Source: CAYLJO01 sp964383905 (GTDB taxonomy: Bacteria; Acidobacteriota; Blastocatellia; Pyrinomonadales; Pyrinomonadaceae). Taken from it: a stretch of 46,475 bases of DNA. This document shows positions 25,636-34,242 of this stretch, in pieces. The translations under genes and the position numbers were made by a program. Below the pieces are notes generated by a model, which was given only the letters and a program-made list of their open reading frames with translations, ran no database searches and was not told the origin of the DNA. The stretch is taken from the NCBI GenBank assembly GCA_964383905.1, contig CAYLJO010000016.1, positions 1 to 46,475 on the forward strand, given 5' to 3'. The first letter of the stretch is position 1. The number at the start of each line of letters is the position of its first letter.

Positions 25636-26385
25636 TCAGCGCGGGCTGATCGCGCGCCGCAATTCTTCAAGCTCCGACCGCAAGCTATTCATGGCTTCGA
25701 TACGACCGGCAATCTCATCAAGCCGTGATTGCGCCGTGCGGCCGCTACGTTCGGCGTTAACGGCGGTCTCTTTGATCTCCATCGCGAGCTGCTTGAAACC
25801 GGCGCGCTGCTCATCAATCAATTGTTCGAACCGGTCTCGCTGCTCGTCGCGAAACTGTATCGCGCGCTCATCTAATAAACTGCGCAACCGTGCCTGCTCG
25901 TTACGGAGCTCACCCACTACGGCCCGCAGGCGCCCCAACTCGTCATGCCGCTCTTTGACTGATCTCCGTCCGTGCGATGTGGCCCTCGGTTCAGGCGCCG
26001 CCTGTTCGTGACCCGAGAGTATGAGGAGAATATCTCGCAGCGCATAATGTACCGCTTCGTTAAAATGAACCTGCTCCCACGTATACCAGTGGGTGGCTCG
26101 CCTCAGTTGTCGCTTGATCCACAGGTCGATGCGCGCCGCAACGCCACGGCGTTTACTGGTGAGCGGCGGCAATTCATTCCAGGCGCGGCCGGTCGTCGCG
26201 AGACACTCTTCCAGATGGGCCAGCGCACCGGCCACTCCTTGCCCGCGCGCGCCAGTGCTTTGCCCGGTAGGTCGCATTGCGGCCGGCTGCGCCGCCTCAG
26301 CGCCGTGTGATAATTGGGTATGGGCTTCGGCGCGCACGGGGTCACGAATCTCACGCAAAACATTTTCGACTTCCGTATCAACCAC
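25636..26385 (-). CDS. Coiled-coil protein of unknown function, coupled to Wzt
   Basis: 249 residues, no signal peptide. Residues about 85-130 contain a basic-aromatic stretch, IDLWIKRQLRRATHWYTWEQVHFNEAV, and the last 110 residues (from RSVKERHDELGRL) form a long heptad-rich coiled coil. The GTG start overlaps the Wzt stop by 8 bp, so the two should be co-translated. In some O-antigen clusters similar coiled coils are fused to terminating methyltransferases and act as molecular rulers for chain length. Here the methyltransferase is the next gene downstream, so the two could act as a split version. That is inference from context only. Confidence 0.7.
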   Translation of the reverse strand: MVDTEVENVLREIRDPVRAEAHTQLSHGAEAAQPAAMRPTGQSTGARGQGVAGALAHLEECLATTGRAWNELPPLTSKRRGVAARIDLWIKRQLRRATHWYTWEQVHFNEAVHYALRDILLILSGHEQAAPEPRATSHGRRSVKERHDELGRLRAVVGELRNEQARLRSLLDERAIQFRDEQRDRFEQLIDEQRAGFKQLAMEIKETAVNAERSGRTAQSRLDEIAGRIEAMNSLRSELEELRRAISPR

Positions 26386-27721
26386 TGTGCAGGCTCACCT
26401 CCTTCTCCGCACCCTGCCCCGCACCGGCGGCGCGGCCGATGCGTCGCGCGCTGGCGCTAGCGTTAAGATTGGCTATGCCCTCGACGGGGGTTGCGCCCAC
26501 CACACGAAAGAAGAGCGCACCGTCAAGCCAATCGTAACTGATCCCGTCTACGCTGTGCACGGCAAACGAAACGGAGTAGAGCTCGGTGCCGAGCCAGCAG
26601 TCGAAAGAAAAAGCGACCTCGATGATCTCGCCCGCCGCGACCCTGCCGAACCGCAACTGCTTCTGCTCGGTGTTGAGCCCGTAGGCGTGAATGCCGTGCC
26701 GATTGCGTATCAGAAAACCGAAGACAGGATCATCCACCTCGCGGCGAAAGAGTACACGCATACGCGCCAGCAGGTGGTCGCCGGTCTCGATCAGATCGGC
26801 ACTGCGGCGCGAGGCGTCGAGCAGCTCGGCACTCAAGACTTCCGCACTCCCGTCGCCGTGACGAAAACTGTAGCGAAGCGCGGCGCCCTTCCGGCCGACG
26901 ACCGTCTCCGCCGCTCCCCTTTCGTTATCGAGACCTTCGCCTGTGTTTGCCGCCGACATCTGGGGCTGTTCCGCTTCATACTCTTCTTCGCGCTCCATGA
27001 TCAGCTTCTGATAGCGGTTGAGAACATCCGCCGGCCTGCCGTCGGCCTCGACGCGTCCGTTGTTCAGAAGGACGGCCCGGCGACAGAGCGCTTTGACGGC
27101 AGAAGGGTCATGAGAGACGAACAAAATTGTCACACCCTTCTCCTGCATCTCTTTGATACGGCGCAGGCAGCGGTGCTGAAAGACCGCGTCGCCGACGGAG
27201 AGCGCTTCATCGATGATCAGTATTTGTGGGTCTGTACTGACGGCGGTGGCGAAGGCCAGGCGGACGTACATGCCGCTCGAATAAGTCTTGACGGGCTGGT
27301 GTATGAACCCGCCGATCTCCGCGAAGCGCTCGATCTCCGGCAGCAGCGCTTCGGTTTCGCCGCGCGAGAAGCCCATCAGCGCGGCGTTCATGAAGACGTT
27401 CTCGATCCCGGTGAACTCCAGGTTGAAGCCTGCGCCGAGTTCGAGCAGAGCGGCGACGCGGCCTTCGTATCGGACGCTGCCGTGCGTCGGTTCGAGCGTG
27501 CCGGTGATGATTTGCAGCAGTGTAGATTTGCCGCTGCCGTTTGGCCCGACGATACCCGTCGTCGTGCCGGCCTCGACGTCGAAACTCACGTCGCTGAGCG
27601 CCCAGAACTCACGATGACACTTCCACCGGCCGCGCGTCAGCGACTCCTTCAAACGGTCGCCCGGATGGTCGTAAATGCGGTACTGTTTGGACACGCCTTC
27701 AACGCGCAGCGCCACGCTCAT
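26378..27721 (-). CDS. wzt: Polysaccharide ABC exporter ATP-binding protein (Wzt-like) with C-terminal glycan-binding domain
   Basis: 447 residues. The N-terminal ABC domain (about 1-240) has Walker A GPNGSGKST, the subfamily stretch VAALLELGAGFNLEFTGIENVFMNAALMG, a YSSGMYVRLAFATA signature and Walker B ILIIDEALSVGD. A linker and a Wzt_C-type beta-sandwich (about 285-430, EVLSAELLDASRR to GALFFRVVG) follow. Such tails recognise the capped polymer before export. It should pair with the ABC-2 permease at 28557. The two are separated by a regulator gene and lie on opposite strands, unusual for this pair. The downstream coiled-coil gene overlaps its stop codon. Confidence 0.93.
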   Translation of the reverse strand: MSVALRVEGVSKQYRIYDHPGDRLKESLTRGRWKCHREFWALSDVSFDVEAGTTTGIVGPNGSGKSTLLQIITGTLEPTHGSVRYEGRVAALLELGAGFNLEFTGIENVFMNAALMGFSRGETEALLPEIERFAEIGGFIHQPVKTYSSGMYVRLAFATAVSTDPQILIIDEALSVGDAVFQHRCLRRIKEMQEKGVTILFVSHDPSAVKALCRRAVLLNNGRVEADGRPADVLNRYQKLIMEREEEYEAEQPQMSAANTGEGLDNERGAAETVVGRKGAALRYSFRHGDGSAEVLSAELLDASRRSADLIETGDHLLARMRVLFRREVDDPVFGFLIRNRHGIHAYGLNTEQKQLRFGRVAAGEIIEVAFSFDCWLGTELYSVSFAVHSVDGISYDWLDGALFFRVVGATPVEGIANLNASASARRIGRAAGAGQGAEKEVSLHSG

Positions 27722-27932
27722 GGTCTCAGATTTTAGATTTTGGGTTGGAGATTTGCAATTTATTGGTCGAGGAGAAGCTTTCAGACTGCTCCCACGAACT
27801 TATGGACGGGCCGGTCGGATCCTTTCAAACTGAGGCCCACGGCCCTCTGTTCCCTTCGGGGCCTCCGGCTGGTATAATGCGCCCGTCCCCAATTTATTCC
27901 CCGCGATCAATGGCACCAATATCATAGCCCTT

Positions 27933-28337
27933 ATGGAAGATAAGCAAAGAGTGGATAAGTCGTATAACCTTACCCCGACCATCATGGTCGTCGAGGATTC
28001 ATCTGACACGCTCAAGGTATTTAAAGCATCGCTCCAGATGAAAGGATATCGTGTGGTGGAGGCCGTCAACGGCGAAGAGGCGGTGGGGGTCGCCCTGCGC
28101 ACTCATCCTGACCTGATTCTGATGGACTTACACATGCCGTTACAGGACGGCTTGGCCGCCACACAGCGGATACGCGAACATGAGGAGCTGCGCGACGTAA
28201 CAATTCTGGCGATTACGGCTTACGACACCTACGGCATCAAAGAGGCTGCCCTCGAAGCCGGATGTAATGAGTATCTTACTAAGCCAATTGATTTCGACCG
28301 GTTGGATGAAATTATCAGCCGTCTTCTGAACGGCTAA
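27933..28337 (+). CDS. Single-domain response regulator (CheY-like receiver)
   Basis: 134 residues with only a receiver domain. The acidic pair is in VVEDSSDT (19-26), the phospho-accepting Asp is D65 in LILMDLHMPLQDG, the Thr switch is in AITAYDT and the Lys is in LTKPID. There is no output domain, so it must act through a partner protein or a phosphorelay. No histidine kinase is encoded nearby. It sits between the divergent Wzt and Wzm genes. A TATAAT-like box about 60 bp upstream (27873) may be its promoter. A link to polysaccharide export is inferred from position only. Confidence 0.92.
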   Translation: MEDKQRVDKSYNLTPTIMVVEDSSDTLKVFKASLQMKGYRVVEAVNGEEAVGVALRTHPDLILMDLHMPLQDGLAATQRIREHEELRDVTILAITAYDTYGIKEAALEAGCNEYLTKPIDFDRLDEIISRLLNG

Positions 28338-28556
28338 GAAGCATCGGCACGCTGCCTATTTGTATTACTGCCCCGTGTTTCTGTAAGTCGGAAGCAATGT
28401 CAATCAGTCCGGGAGGCTCAAGCCTTACGGCTTAGAGGTAAGCCACGCTTTCAGGTCATTGACTCCCTTGTCGATTTAAGCCGAACTGCTCCCCGAGAAA
28501 AAGAGACGCCGCATCTTGTTTCCCCTTCCGGCCCCTGTTTGTTTACAATCTCACCC

Positions 28557-29381
28557 ATGATCTCAGCGCAGATGGCCCGCCGCGCGGTCTGGAGGCCGCT
28601 GTGGGAACTGCCGCAGCGCTTCGACCTTGTTCTCTCGCTGACGCGGCGTGAGCTAGCGGCGCGTTATAAAGGTTCCGTGCTCGGCATCGTCTGGGCGGTG
28701 TTGACGCCCGTGGTGATGATTGCGATCTTCACGTTTATCTTTGCGGGGATCTTCGGCGCGCGATTTGGCGCGAGCGGCTCGGCGTGGGATTACGCGCTCT
28801 ACCTCTTCTGCGGCCTGCTGCCGTGGACGGCCTTTCAAGAATCTTTACAGCTTTCGTCGGGCACCATCGTCTCACACGCCAACCTCGTCAAGCGGGTCCT
28901 CTTCCCGCTTGAGACTTTGCCGGTCGCACAAACGCTGACGGCACTCGCCAACCAGATGTTCGGCACATCAGCACTGTTGATCGCATCGCTCCTCATACGC
29001 CACGAGCTGCACGCGACCGCGTTGTGGCTGCCGGTGCTCGTCGTGCCGCAACTCGCCGCGACGCTCGGCGCCTCCTGGCTGCTCGCCTCGCTCGGCGTGT
29101 TCCTGCGCGACATTGTGCAGGGCATCACACTCATCTTAATGGCGTGGATGTACCTGACGCCGATCATCTACCCCGAATCAATCGTGCCGGAGCGCTACCG
29201 CCCGTTCATCAACGCCAACCCGTTCACGCCGCTGGTCCGGAGCTATCGCCGCATCATGCTCGAAGGCGCGGCGCCTGACTGGCGCGGCCTCGCCTACTTT
29301 ACGGCATTTGCGTTCGTTTGCTTCATCTTCGGCTACTGGTGGTTTGCCAAGACGCGCAAGAACTTCGCCGACGTGATTTGA
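28557..29381 (+). CDS. wzm: Polysaccharide ABC exporter permease (Wzm-like, ABC-2 family)
   Basis: 274 residues from the ATG at 28557; an upstream TTG at 28539 is less likely. The typical N-terminus is FDLVLSLTRRELAARYKGSVLGIVWAVLTPVVMIAIFTFIFAGIF, with six membrane segments and the late YLTPIIYPESIVPERYRPFINANPFTPLVRSYRRIML loop characteristic of ABC-2 O-antigen and teichoic acid exporters. With Wzt it should move an undecaprenyl-linked polymer across the inner membrane. It is transcribed away from Wzt, with the receiver-domain gene between them. Confidence 0.93.
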   Translation: MISAQMARRAVWRPLWELPQRFDLVLSLTRRELAARYKGSVLGIVWAVLTPVVMIAIFTFIFAGIFGARFGASGSAWDYALYLFCGLLPWTAFQESLQLSSGTIVSHANLVKRVLFPLETLPVAQTLTALANQMFGTSALLIASLLIRHELHATALWLPVLVVPQLAATLGASWLLASLGVFLRDIVQGITLILMAWMYLTPIIYPESIVPERYRPFINANPFTPLVRSYRRIMLEGAAPDWRGLAYFTAFAFVCFIFGYWWFAKTRKNFADVI

Positions 29382-29700
29382 CAAAGTGCCTCGCGGTAGG
29401 GGCCTGATAGCGGTTCTCAGATGAGTGCGACCCGAGCCGCAAACAAAAAAAATTGAACCGCAGAGGACACGGAGGAAGACGGAGAAAAGCTTGATGAATT
29501 GAGGGTAGATATTAAGGGGAAGAATTTCAGATCGGAGATTTCAGATCTCAGATGAAGAGCTAGGATTGGAGGTTGCAGGTCTCAGAAGCGGATGGAAGAA
29601 AGAGATGAACCACAGAGGAGCGCAGAGGAAAAACAGAGGAGACAAAGAACACACAAGATAGGTCCAGCAGAAGCCAAATCTTGCGGGGGGCGGTGGTAAG
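29382..29700. other. Repeat-rich intergenic region, no gene
   Basis: No coding sequence is seen. From 29405 to 29467 it matches the left flank of the IS110 element (13302-13358). Two copies of the AACCRCAGAGG family lie at 29453-29480 and 29605-29645. Between them are short self-similar phrases such as GATTTCAGATCTCAGATGA. The two neighbouring genes converge here, and I see no clear hairpin plus T-run. Confidence 0.6.
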
Positions 29701-31221
29701 TTACTCTGGCCCCGAGTGCGGATCATCTCTGGTCAGGGCGACGACCGTTCCGACCAGCCACCAGAACGCGAGGGCGACCAGACCGGCGCCGAAATTATAG
29801 TTGACGAGGGAGCTGGCGAAGAATCCGGCGAGGGCCCCGGTCGCACCGAGCAAGAGCCCATGCCTGTTTGCGTCAGGCGAGTCGCGCGCGGCTTTTTCGG
29901 CGCGCGCGGCCATCAACCAGAATGCCCCGACGACCCACAGCCAGAGGAGCATCGCCGGCAAGCCCCTGTCAAAGGCGAGCTGGAGCGGCGTCGAGTGCAT
30001 GTGAAGCATATCCGTGCCGGGAAAACCCCATTCGGCCCAGTGATTATGCATCGCGTCCATGCCGTGGCCGAAGATCGGGTGCAGCCGGATACGGGAGAGG
30101 CCGATGCGGGCCACGCGTAGCCGTAGCGATGCGCTGGCGTCCTGAAGCTCAAGCGCGCCGCGCGCGCGTATCTGCCACACGGCAAGCGAGCCGCAAGCGA
30201 GTGCCGCGACAATCACCGCTAAAACAAGCAAACGGGCGCGTCCTTGCGCCGCGCGCCACGCGATAAAGCACGCGCCGATCACGAAGGCGACGAGCACCGT
30301 GCGCATCGCCGTCAAGACAATGCCGGCCGTGAGCAACGCGTTGGCGGCGAGCGCGGCATGGACGCGCCAACTTCGCGGGCCCCGCCGCAGATTGGCGAGG
30401 GCGAACCCGAGGGCGAGTTGCGCGAGCATCTGGATGATTTCGGAAAAGCTCTCATAGTGACGGGTCCACCCGGAAGCGCGAAAGCGGTGGGTGCGCTCGC
30501 TTCCTGTCAGTCCTGACGGCGAGGCTCTCATTTTCAGCTCATCCGTCACATAGAAGCCGGGCCACTCGACGTGCTCGCCATGCGAGATAATACTTGCGGG
30601 GAGCCTTGTTCCGGCCGGGACTTTCCTGATCGCATCATCCACCTCCTGCACAGAAGCGACCCGTGATCCGCCGATGCGCCAGATGGCATCCCCGGCTTCC
30701 AGCCTACCGGCACGAAAAGTGCTGTCGCTCGCCACCGCTTCCACGACTACGCCGCGCCCACGGGCAATATCAAACAGGCTCCATAAAGAGCCGGCGACCC
30801 CGGACGCGATCATCAGCGCCGCGAGAATGACGGCCGAACGCCGCGTCACGATGGCCTGGGTTAAATAAAAAAGTAAGAACACGCAGACCGATTGAATTTT
30901 GGCGAGACTGATGCGCGGCTCTGCTGAAAGGAGCGCAGAAATGACAGTCCAGGCGAAGAAGAGCCAGAGGGGAAGGTCCAACGGGGTGCGCCGGATGCCC
31001 GTGCGCCGCGTGAGGATAGTGCGCAGGATCCAGCCGACGCCGGCCAGTCCGAGGGCTATCTCGGCCCCGGCGATTGAATGCGGCGCAAATATCGCATACA
31101 GCGCGAAGGCCATCACCGTAAGCCGCTCTGCTACTTTGACTGCAACGTGTTTGGGTGCAGCGGCGGGAGACGCCTTTACCAGGGTGTTTTCGCGTGGCGC
31201 GGATGTATAATGCGAATTCAA
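29701..31221 (-). CDS. O-antigen-ligase-like (Wzy/WaaL) membrane protein with an embedded PDZ-like segment
   Basis: 506 residues if the TTG at 31221 is the start. The frame stays open to 31821, but the extra part is antisense to the next gene and looks non-coding. An ATG at 31113 would begin inside the conserved AERLT lead to the first helix. About eleven membrane segments. The long extracytoplasmic loop near the C-terminus has HPIFGHGMDAMHNHWAEW and DMLHMHSTPLQLAFDRGLP, the His-rich pattern of the Wzy_C family. Residues about 155-212 (30586-30759) read like a PDZ fold: GVVVEAVASDSTFRAGRLEAGDAIWRIGG, then VQEVDDAIRK. It could ligate or polymerise the glycan made by this cluster. Confidence 0.82.
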   Translation of the reverse strand: MNSHYTSAPRENTLVKASPAAAPKHVAVKVAERLTVMAFALYAIFAPHSIAGAEIALGLAGVGWILRTILTRRTGIRRTPLDLPLWLFFAWTVISALLSAEPRISLAKIQSVCVFLLFYLTQAIVTRRSAVILAALMIASGVAGSLWSLFDIARGRGVVVEAVASDSTFRAGRLEAGDAIWRIGGSRVASVQEVDDAIRKVPAGTRLPASIISHGEHVEWPGFYVTDELKMRASPSGLTGSERTHRFRASGWTRHYESFSEIIQMLAQLALGFALANLRRGPRSWRVHAALAANALLTAGIVLTAMRTVLVAFVIGACFIAWRAAQGRARLLVLAVIVAALACGSLAVWQIRARGALELQDASASLRLRVARIGLSRIRLHPIFGHGMDAMHNHWAEWGFPGTDMLHMHSTPLQLAFDRGLPAMLLWLWVVGAFWLMAARAEKAARDSPDANRHGLLLGATGALAGFFASSLVNYNFGAGLVALAFWWLVGTVVALTRDDPHSGPE

Positions 31222-31509
31222 GCGAACGAGATGATCCCTAAAAGTGATGGATGCTGCAATAATATTGGATAAATTATAGACCCGTTTCCGAGCGGCCGTA
31301 TATTGTTGCGGCCCCGACCCTTTCTTTGTATGGCGAGCCGGGTGGCGATGGCGTTGACACTCCCTATTTACGCATGTTAGCGTAACTACTTGGCCCTCAA
31401 CAGGGCGGGCTTGAAGTGTTGACGGTGTGTACCCTCTTGGGCGCGGTTGTGCGCTGCCCACCGCTACGGTTGATGCCACTACCGGTGCTGGCAATACAGA
31501 CAATTCCAG
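31222..31509. other. Divergent intergenic region
   Basis: This lies between the O-antigen-ligase-like gene (minus) and the TPR gene (plus) and should contain both promoters. A GGCCG/CGGCC inverted repeat lies near 31294-31313, and a TTGACA hexamer at about 31353 has no convincing -10 partner. No gene is supported. Confidence 0.45.
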
Positions 31510-33771
31510 ATGGGCTTCGATAAGACAAAGATTATACGTGCGGCCGAGAAGTTCCTTGCCCAGGGCAAGATTCCGGCGGCCATCAAAGAGTACCAGCAGA
31601 TCATAGAGCACGACCCGGAAGATTTCACCACGCTGAATATGCTGGGCGACCTCTATGTACGCATCGGCAAAAAGCAGGAGGCCGCGGCGTGCTTTGCGCG
31701 CATCGCCGAACATTATCGCGACCAAGGCTTTGCGCTGAAAGCCATCGCGATGTACAAAAAGATCGACCGCCTCGACCCGGGCAGCCCCGAAATCGCCTAT
31801 CACCTCGCGACCCTCTATCAAATGCAGGGCCTCGTCGTTGATGCTCGCGCGCAGTACCTGATTGTTGCGGATGCTTTTACCCGCGCCGGGCAGGCGGAAA
31901 AAGCTCTAGAAATCCTCCGCAAAATCGCCGACCTCGATCCGCACAATACAGATATTCGCCTCAAGCTCGCCGAAGGCTATATGAGAGAAGGGCTGCGGGG
32001 GAAGGCTGCCGAAGCCTTCTCGAAAGCGGGCGAACAGTTTATCGCGCGCGGCTCCCATGAGCGCGCGCTCGAAGCCTTCACGCGCGCCCTGGCGATCTCC
32101 CCGGGCGATCAATCCGCGCTAAACGGCCTGCTCACCGCACACATCGCGCGCGGCACGGCGGACGACGCGGCAGAAATTCTGGAACAGGCGGTCGCCGCAC
32201 ACCCGTCAGACGCAAACTTGCTTTCGATGCTCGCGCGCGCCTACGTCGAAGCGGAAGATGCGCAGGCGGCGGAACGCGTGACGACGGCACTGATCGCGCA
32301 GGAACCCACGAGCTACATGCGCCTTGCCGAAGTGGTCCGACTCTACCTTAAGGCGGGCGACATACAGAGGGCCGTTAACGCGCTCGGGACTATCGTGGAG
32401 CAGATGCTCGCCGGGCGCGAAGAAGATGAGTTGGCTGCCCTTTTGAACGAAGTGCTGGCCCGTGACCCGGAGCAAATCGATGGGCTGCGGATGCTGGTTC
32501 GCCTCCACTGGTGGCAACGCGATAATGAAAAGTTGCGCTCTGCCCTCGAACGGATGGTGGAAGCCGCGGCCAACGCCGGCCTCGCGGACGAGGAGCGCAC
32601 CGCCCTCACACAACTTGTGCGGCTCGTGCCTGATCAGCCTCAATATACTGAACGTTTGCGTGAGCTGGGCGGCCCGGAAGCTATAGAGGAAGAGGAAGGC
32701 GTGACCGCACCCGAGGCGGATAGCGGGGAGGTGCCAACGTTCGAGAGTTTCACGCTGACGGGCGAGTCGCACCGGGGTGGGTACGCCGGAGGGGTCGAAT
32801 TCCAGACGAACCCGGTCGCATCCCAACCGTCGGACCCGGCCGCTTCTTTCGCCGACCTCAACGATAGCTGGGCGGCGGGGGCAGACGCTGCCGGGCCTTC
32901 AGCCAACCAGTCGTCGAGCGGCTTTCAAGAGTTTGATTTCGGCAGCGTGATGACGGATCTGCCGTCAACGTCTGAGGCCGGGGGCACAGCGGGCGCAACT
33001 TCTTCCGATCCGCGGCGCGAGGCGATGTGGCGCCAGGAATTGGAGAGCGTTGATTTCTACATCGCGCAGGGTTATACAGACATCGCCCTTGATACGCTCG
33101 ATATGCTTGAGCGCCAGTTCGGCGCTCACGCGGAAATCGATGCGCGCCGCAAGAAATTGCAGGGCGCGCCGGCTTCTACTGCGCCTGCTCCTCCGTCCGC
33201 CCCTGCGCCGGGAGAAGTGACTGAGTTCGAAGGGTTCATTATGGAGGAGATGCCGACCGCCCCGGCAGCTCCGCCACAGACCGCTCCACCGAAAGACGCA
33301 ATCGATCCCGGGCTCGCGGCCATCTTCGAAGAGTTCCGTGCCGCCGCCGAAGACGAAGAGCCGGCGGCTTCGGCCGACGACTACGAAACGCATTATAATC
33401 TCGGCCTCGCCTATAAAGAGATGGATCTGGTGGACGAGGCGGTCGAGGAATTTCAGATCGCCGTCGGCCTGGTCGCCCCGCAGGACGGCACGCCGCGCTA
33501 CCTGCAGTGCTGCAACCTGCTCGGCCATTGTTTTATGCAGAAGGGGATGCCGCGCCTGGCCGTCATGTGGTTCAAAAAGGGGCTGGAAGCGCCGGGCCAC
33601 ACGGAAGACGAGTATCAGGCGCTACGCTACGAGATGGGGACGGCTTACGAGCAAGCGGGCGACCTGGACCAGGCGATAGAGGTTTTCACCGAGGTCTATG
33701 GCATCAACGTTTCTTACCGCGGCGTGGCGGATAAACTGCGCGACTTGCAGGCACAGCGCGCCGCAAGATAG
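31510..33771 (+). CDS. Large tetratricopeptide-repeat protein
   Basis: 753 residues, no signal peptide or membrane segment. TPR units fill residues about 1-390 (for example FTTLNMLGDLYVRIGKKQEAAACFARIAEHY and EIAYHLATLYQMQGLVVDARAQYL). A low-complexity acidic and Pro/Ala-rich stretch (about 395-620) follows, broken by a short helical block, DFYIAQGYTDIALDTLDMLERQFG. A second TPR block (about 630-740, HYNLGLAYKEMDLVDEAVEEFQIA) ends the protein. It is probably a cytoplasmic scaffold. Acidobacterial relatives often lie near polysaccharide or motility genes, but no function can be assigned. Confidence 0.88.
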   Translation: MGFDKTKIIRAAEKFLAQGKIPAAIKEYQQIIEHDPEDFTTLNMLGDLYVRIGKKQEAAACFARIAEHYRDQGFALKAIAMYKKIDRLDPGSPEIAYHLATLYQMQGLVVDARAQYLIVADAFTRAGQAEKALEILRKIADLDPHNTDIRLKLAEGYMREGLRGKAAEAFSKAGEQFIARGSHERALEAFTRALAISPGDQSALNGLLTAHIARGTADDAAEILEQAVAAHPSDANLLSMLARAYVEAEDAQAAERVTTALIAQEPTSYMRLAEVVRLYLKAGDIQRAVNALGTIVEQMLAGREEDELAALLNEVLARDPEQIDGLRMLVRLHWWQRDNEKLRSALERMVEAAANAGLADEERTALTQLVRLVPDQPQYTERLRELGGPEAIEEEEGVTAPEADSGEVPTFESFTLTGESHRGGYAGGVEFQTNPVASQPSDPAASFADLNDSWAAGADAAGPSANQSSSGFQEFDFGSVMTDLPSTSEAGGTAGATSSDPRREAMWRQELESVDFYIAQGYTDIALDTLDMLERQFGAHAEIDARRKKLQGAPASTAPAPPSAPAPGEVTEFEGFIMEEMPTAPAAPPQTAPPKDAIDPGLAAIFEEFRAAAEDEEPAASADDYETHYNLGLAYKEMDLVDEAVEEFQIAVGLVAPQDGTPRYLQCCNLLGHCFMQKGMPRLAVMWFKKGLEAPGHTEDEYQALRYEMGTAYEQAGDLDQAIEVFTEVYGINVSYRGVADKLRDLQAQRAAR

Positions 33772-33846
33772 GCGGATCGTAGATGGTGACAAAGCAACAG
33801 CGGTTGATCTATTCGCCGGTTACGATCGACGATTCACGGCAATAAT

Positions 33847-34242
33847 ATGTCGGCAAGGCTGTCAGTAATTTTTTATATCATCCTGTGCCTCGAAATAGGG
33901 ATTGTGCTCACCGTTCTGCCGTGGATCCCGCAAGGATGGTTTGGCCTGAGCGATTGGAGCAACAACTACTTTCTGCTTTACGCGGCGCAGAAGACGGGCC
34001 TGCACGGCTTGCAATCCGCCGTGTCGTCCGGTTGGGTTCGGGGCGCGGTCACGGGGCTAGGGCTACTCAACATTGGGATAGCCTTCTGGGAGACGATCCA
34101 TTTTCGTCAGACCGTGCGCGCGCTACAGGTCGGCACCAGGGTGCCCGCCGCTTCCGCCAAAGATGCCGCTCAATCTTCAATCCCCGATCATCTATCTGAT
34201 TACAAGCGGCGCGACGACACCCACGACCAACCCGAGCAGTGA
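33847..34242 (+). CDS. Small hypothetical membrane protein
   Basis: 131 residues. Two hydrophobic segments are visible: IFYIILCLEIGIVLTVLPWIP (about 9-29) and WVRGAVTGLGLLNIGIAFWE (about 63-82). Between them lies WFGLSDWSNNYFLLYAAQKTGLHGLQSAVSSG, a compact motif-like loop that looks conserved in style. The polar tail from about residue 100 overlaps the start of thiE by 80 bp in another frame, so the true C-terminus may be shorter in the ancestral gene. No function is recognised. The ATG at 33847 closely follows the TPR gene. Confidence 0.72.
   Translation: MSARLSVIFYIILCLEIGIVLTVLPWIPQGWFGLSDWSNNYFLLYAAQKTGLHGLQSAVSSGWVRGAVTGLGLLNIGIAFWETIHFRQTVRALQVGTRVPAASAKDAAQSSIPDHLSDYKRRDDTHDQPEQ

Noticed and set aside
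26093..27736. Open frame of 547 codons on the plus strand opposite wzt
   Set aside because: It lies wholly antisense to wzt and the coiled-coil gene, has low-complexity composition and no recognisable domain. GC-rich genes commonly leave such open antisense frames.
31222..31821. N-terminal 200-residue extension of the O-antigen-ligase-like protein
   Set aside because: It is antisense to the TPR gene start and its promoter region, and has no membrane or domain signal. The conserved part begins later.
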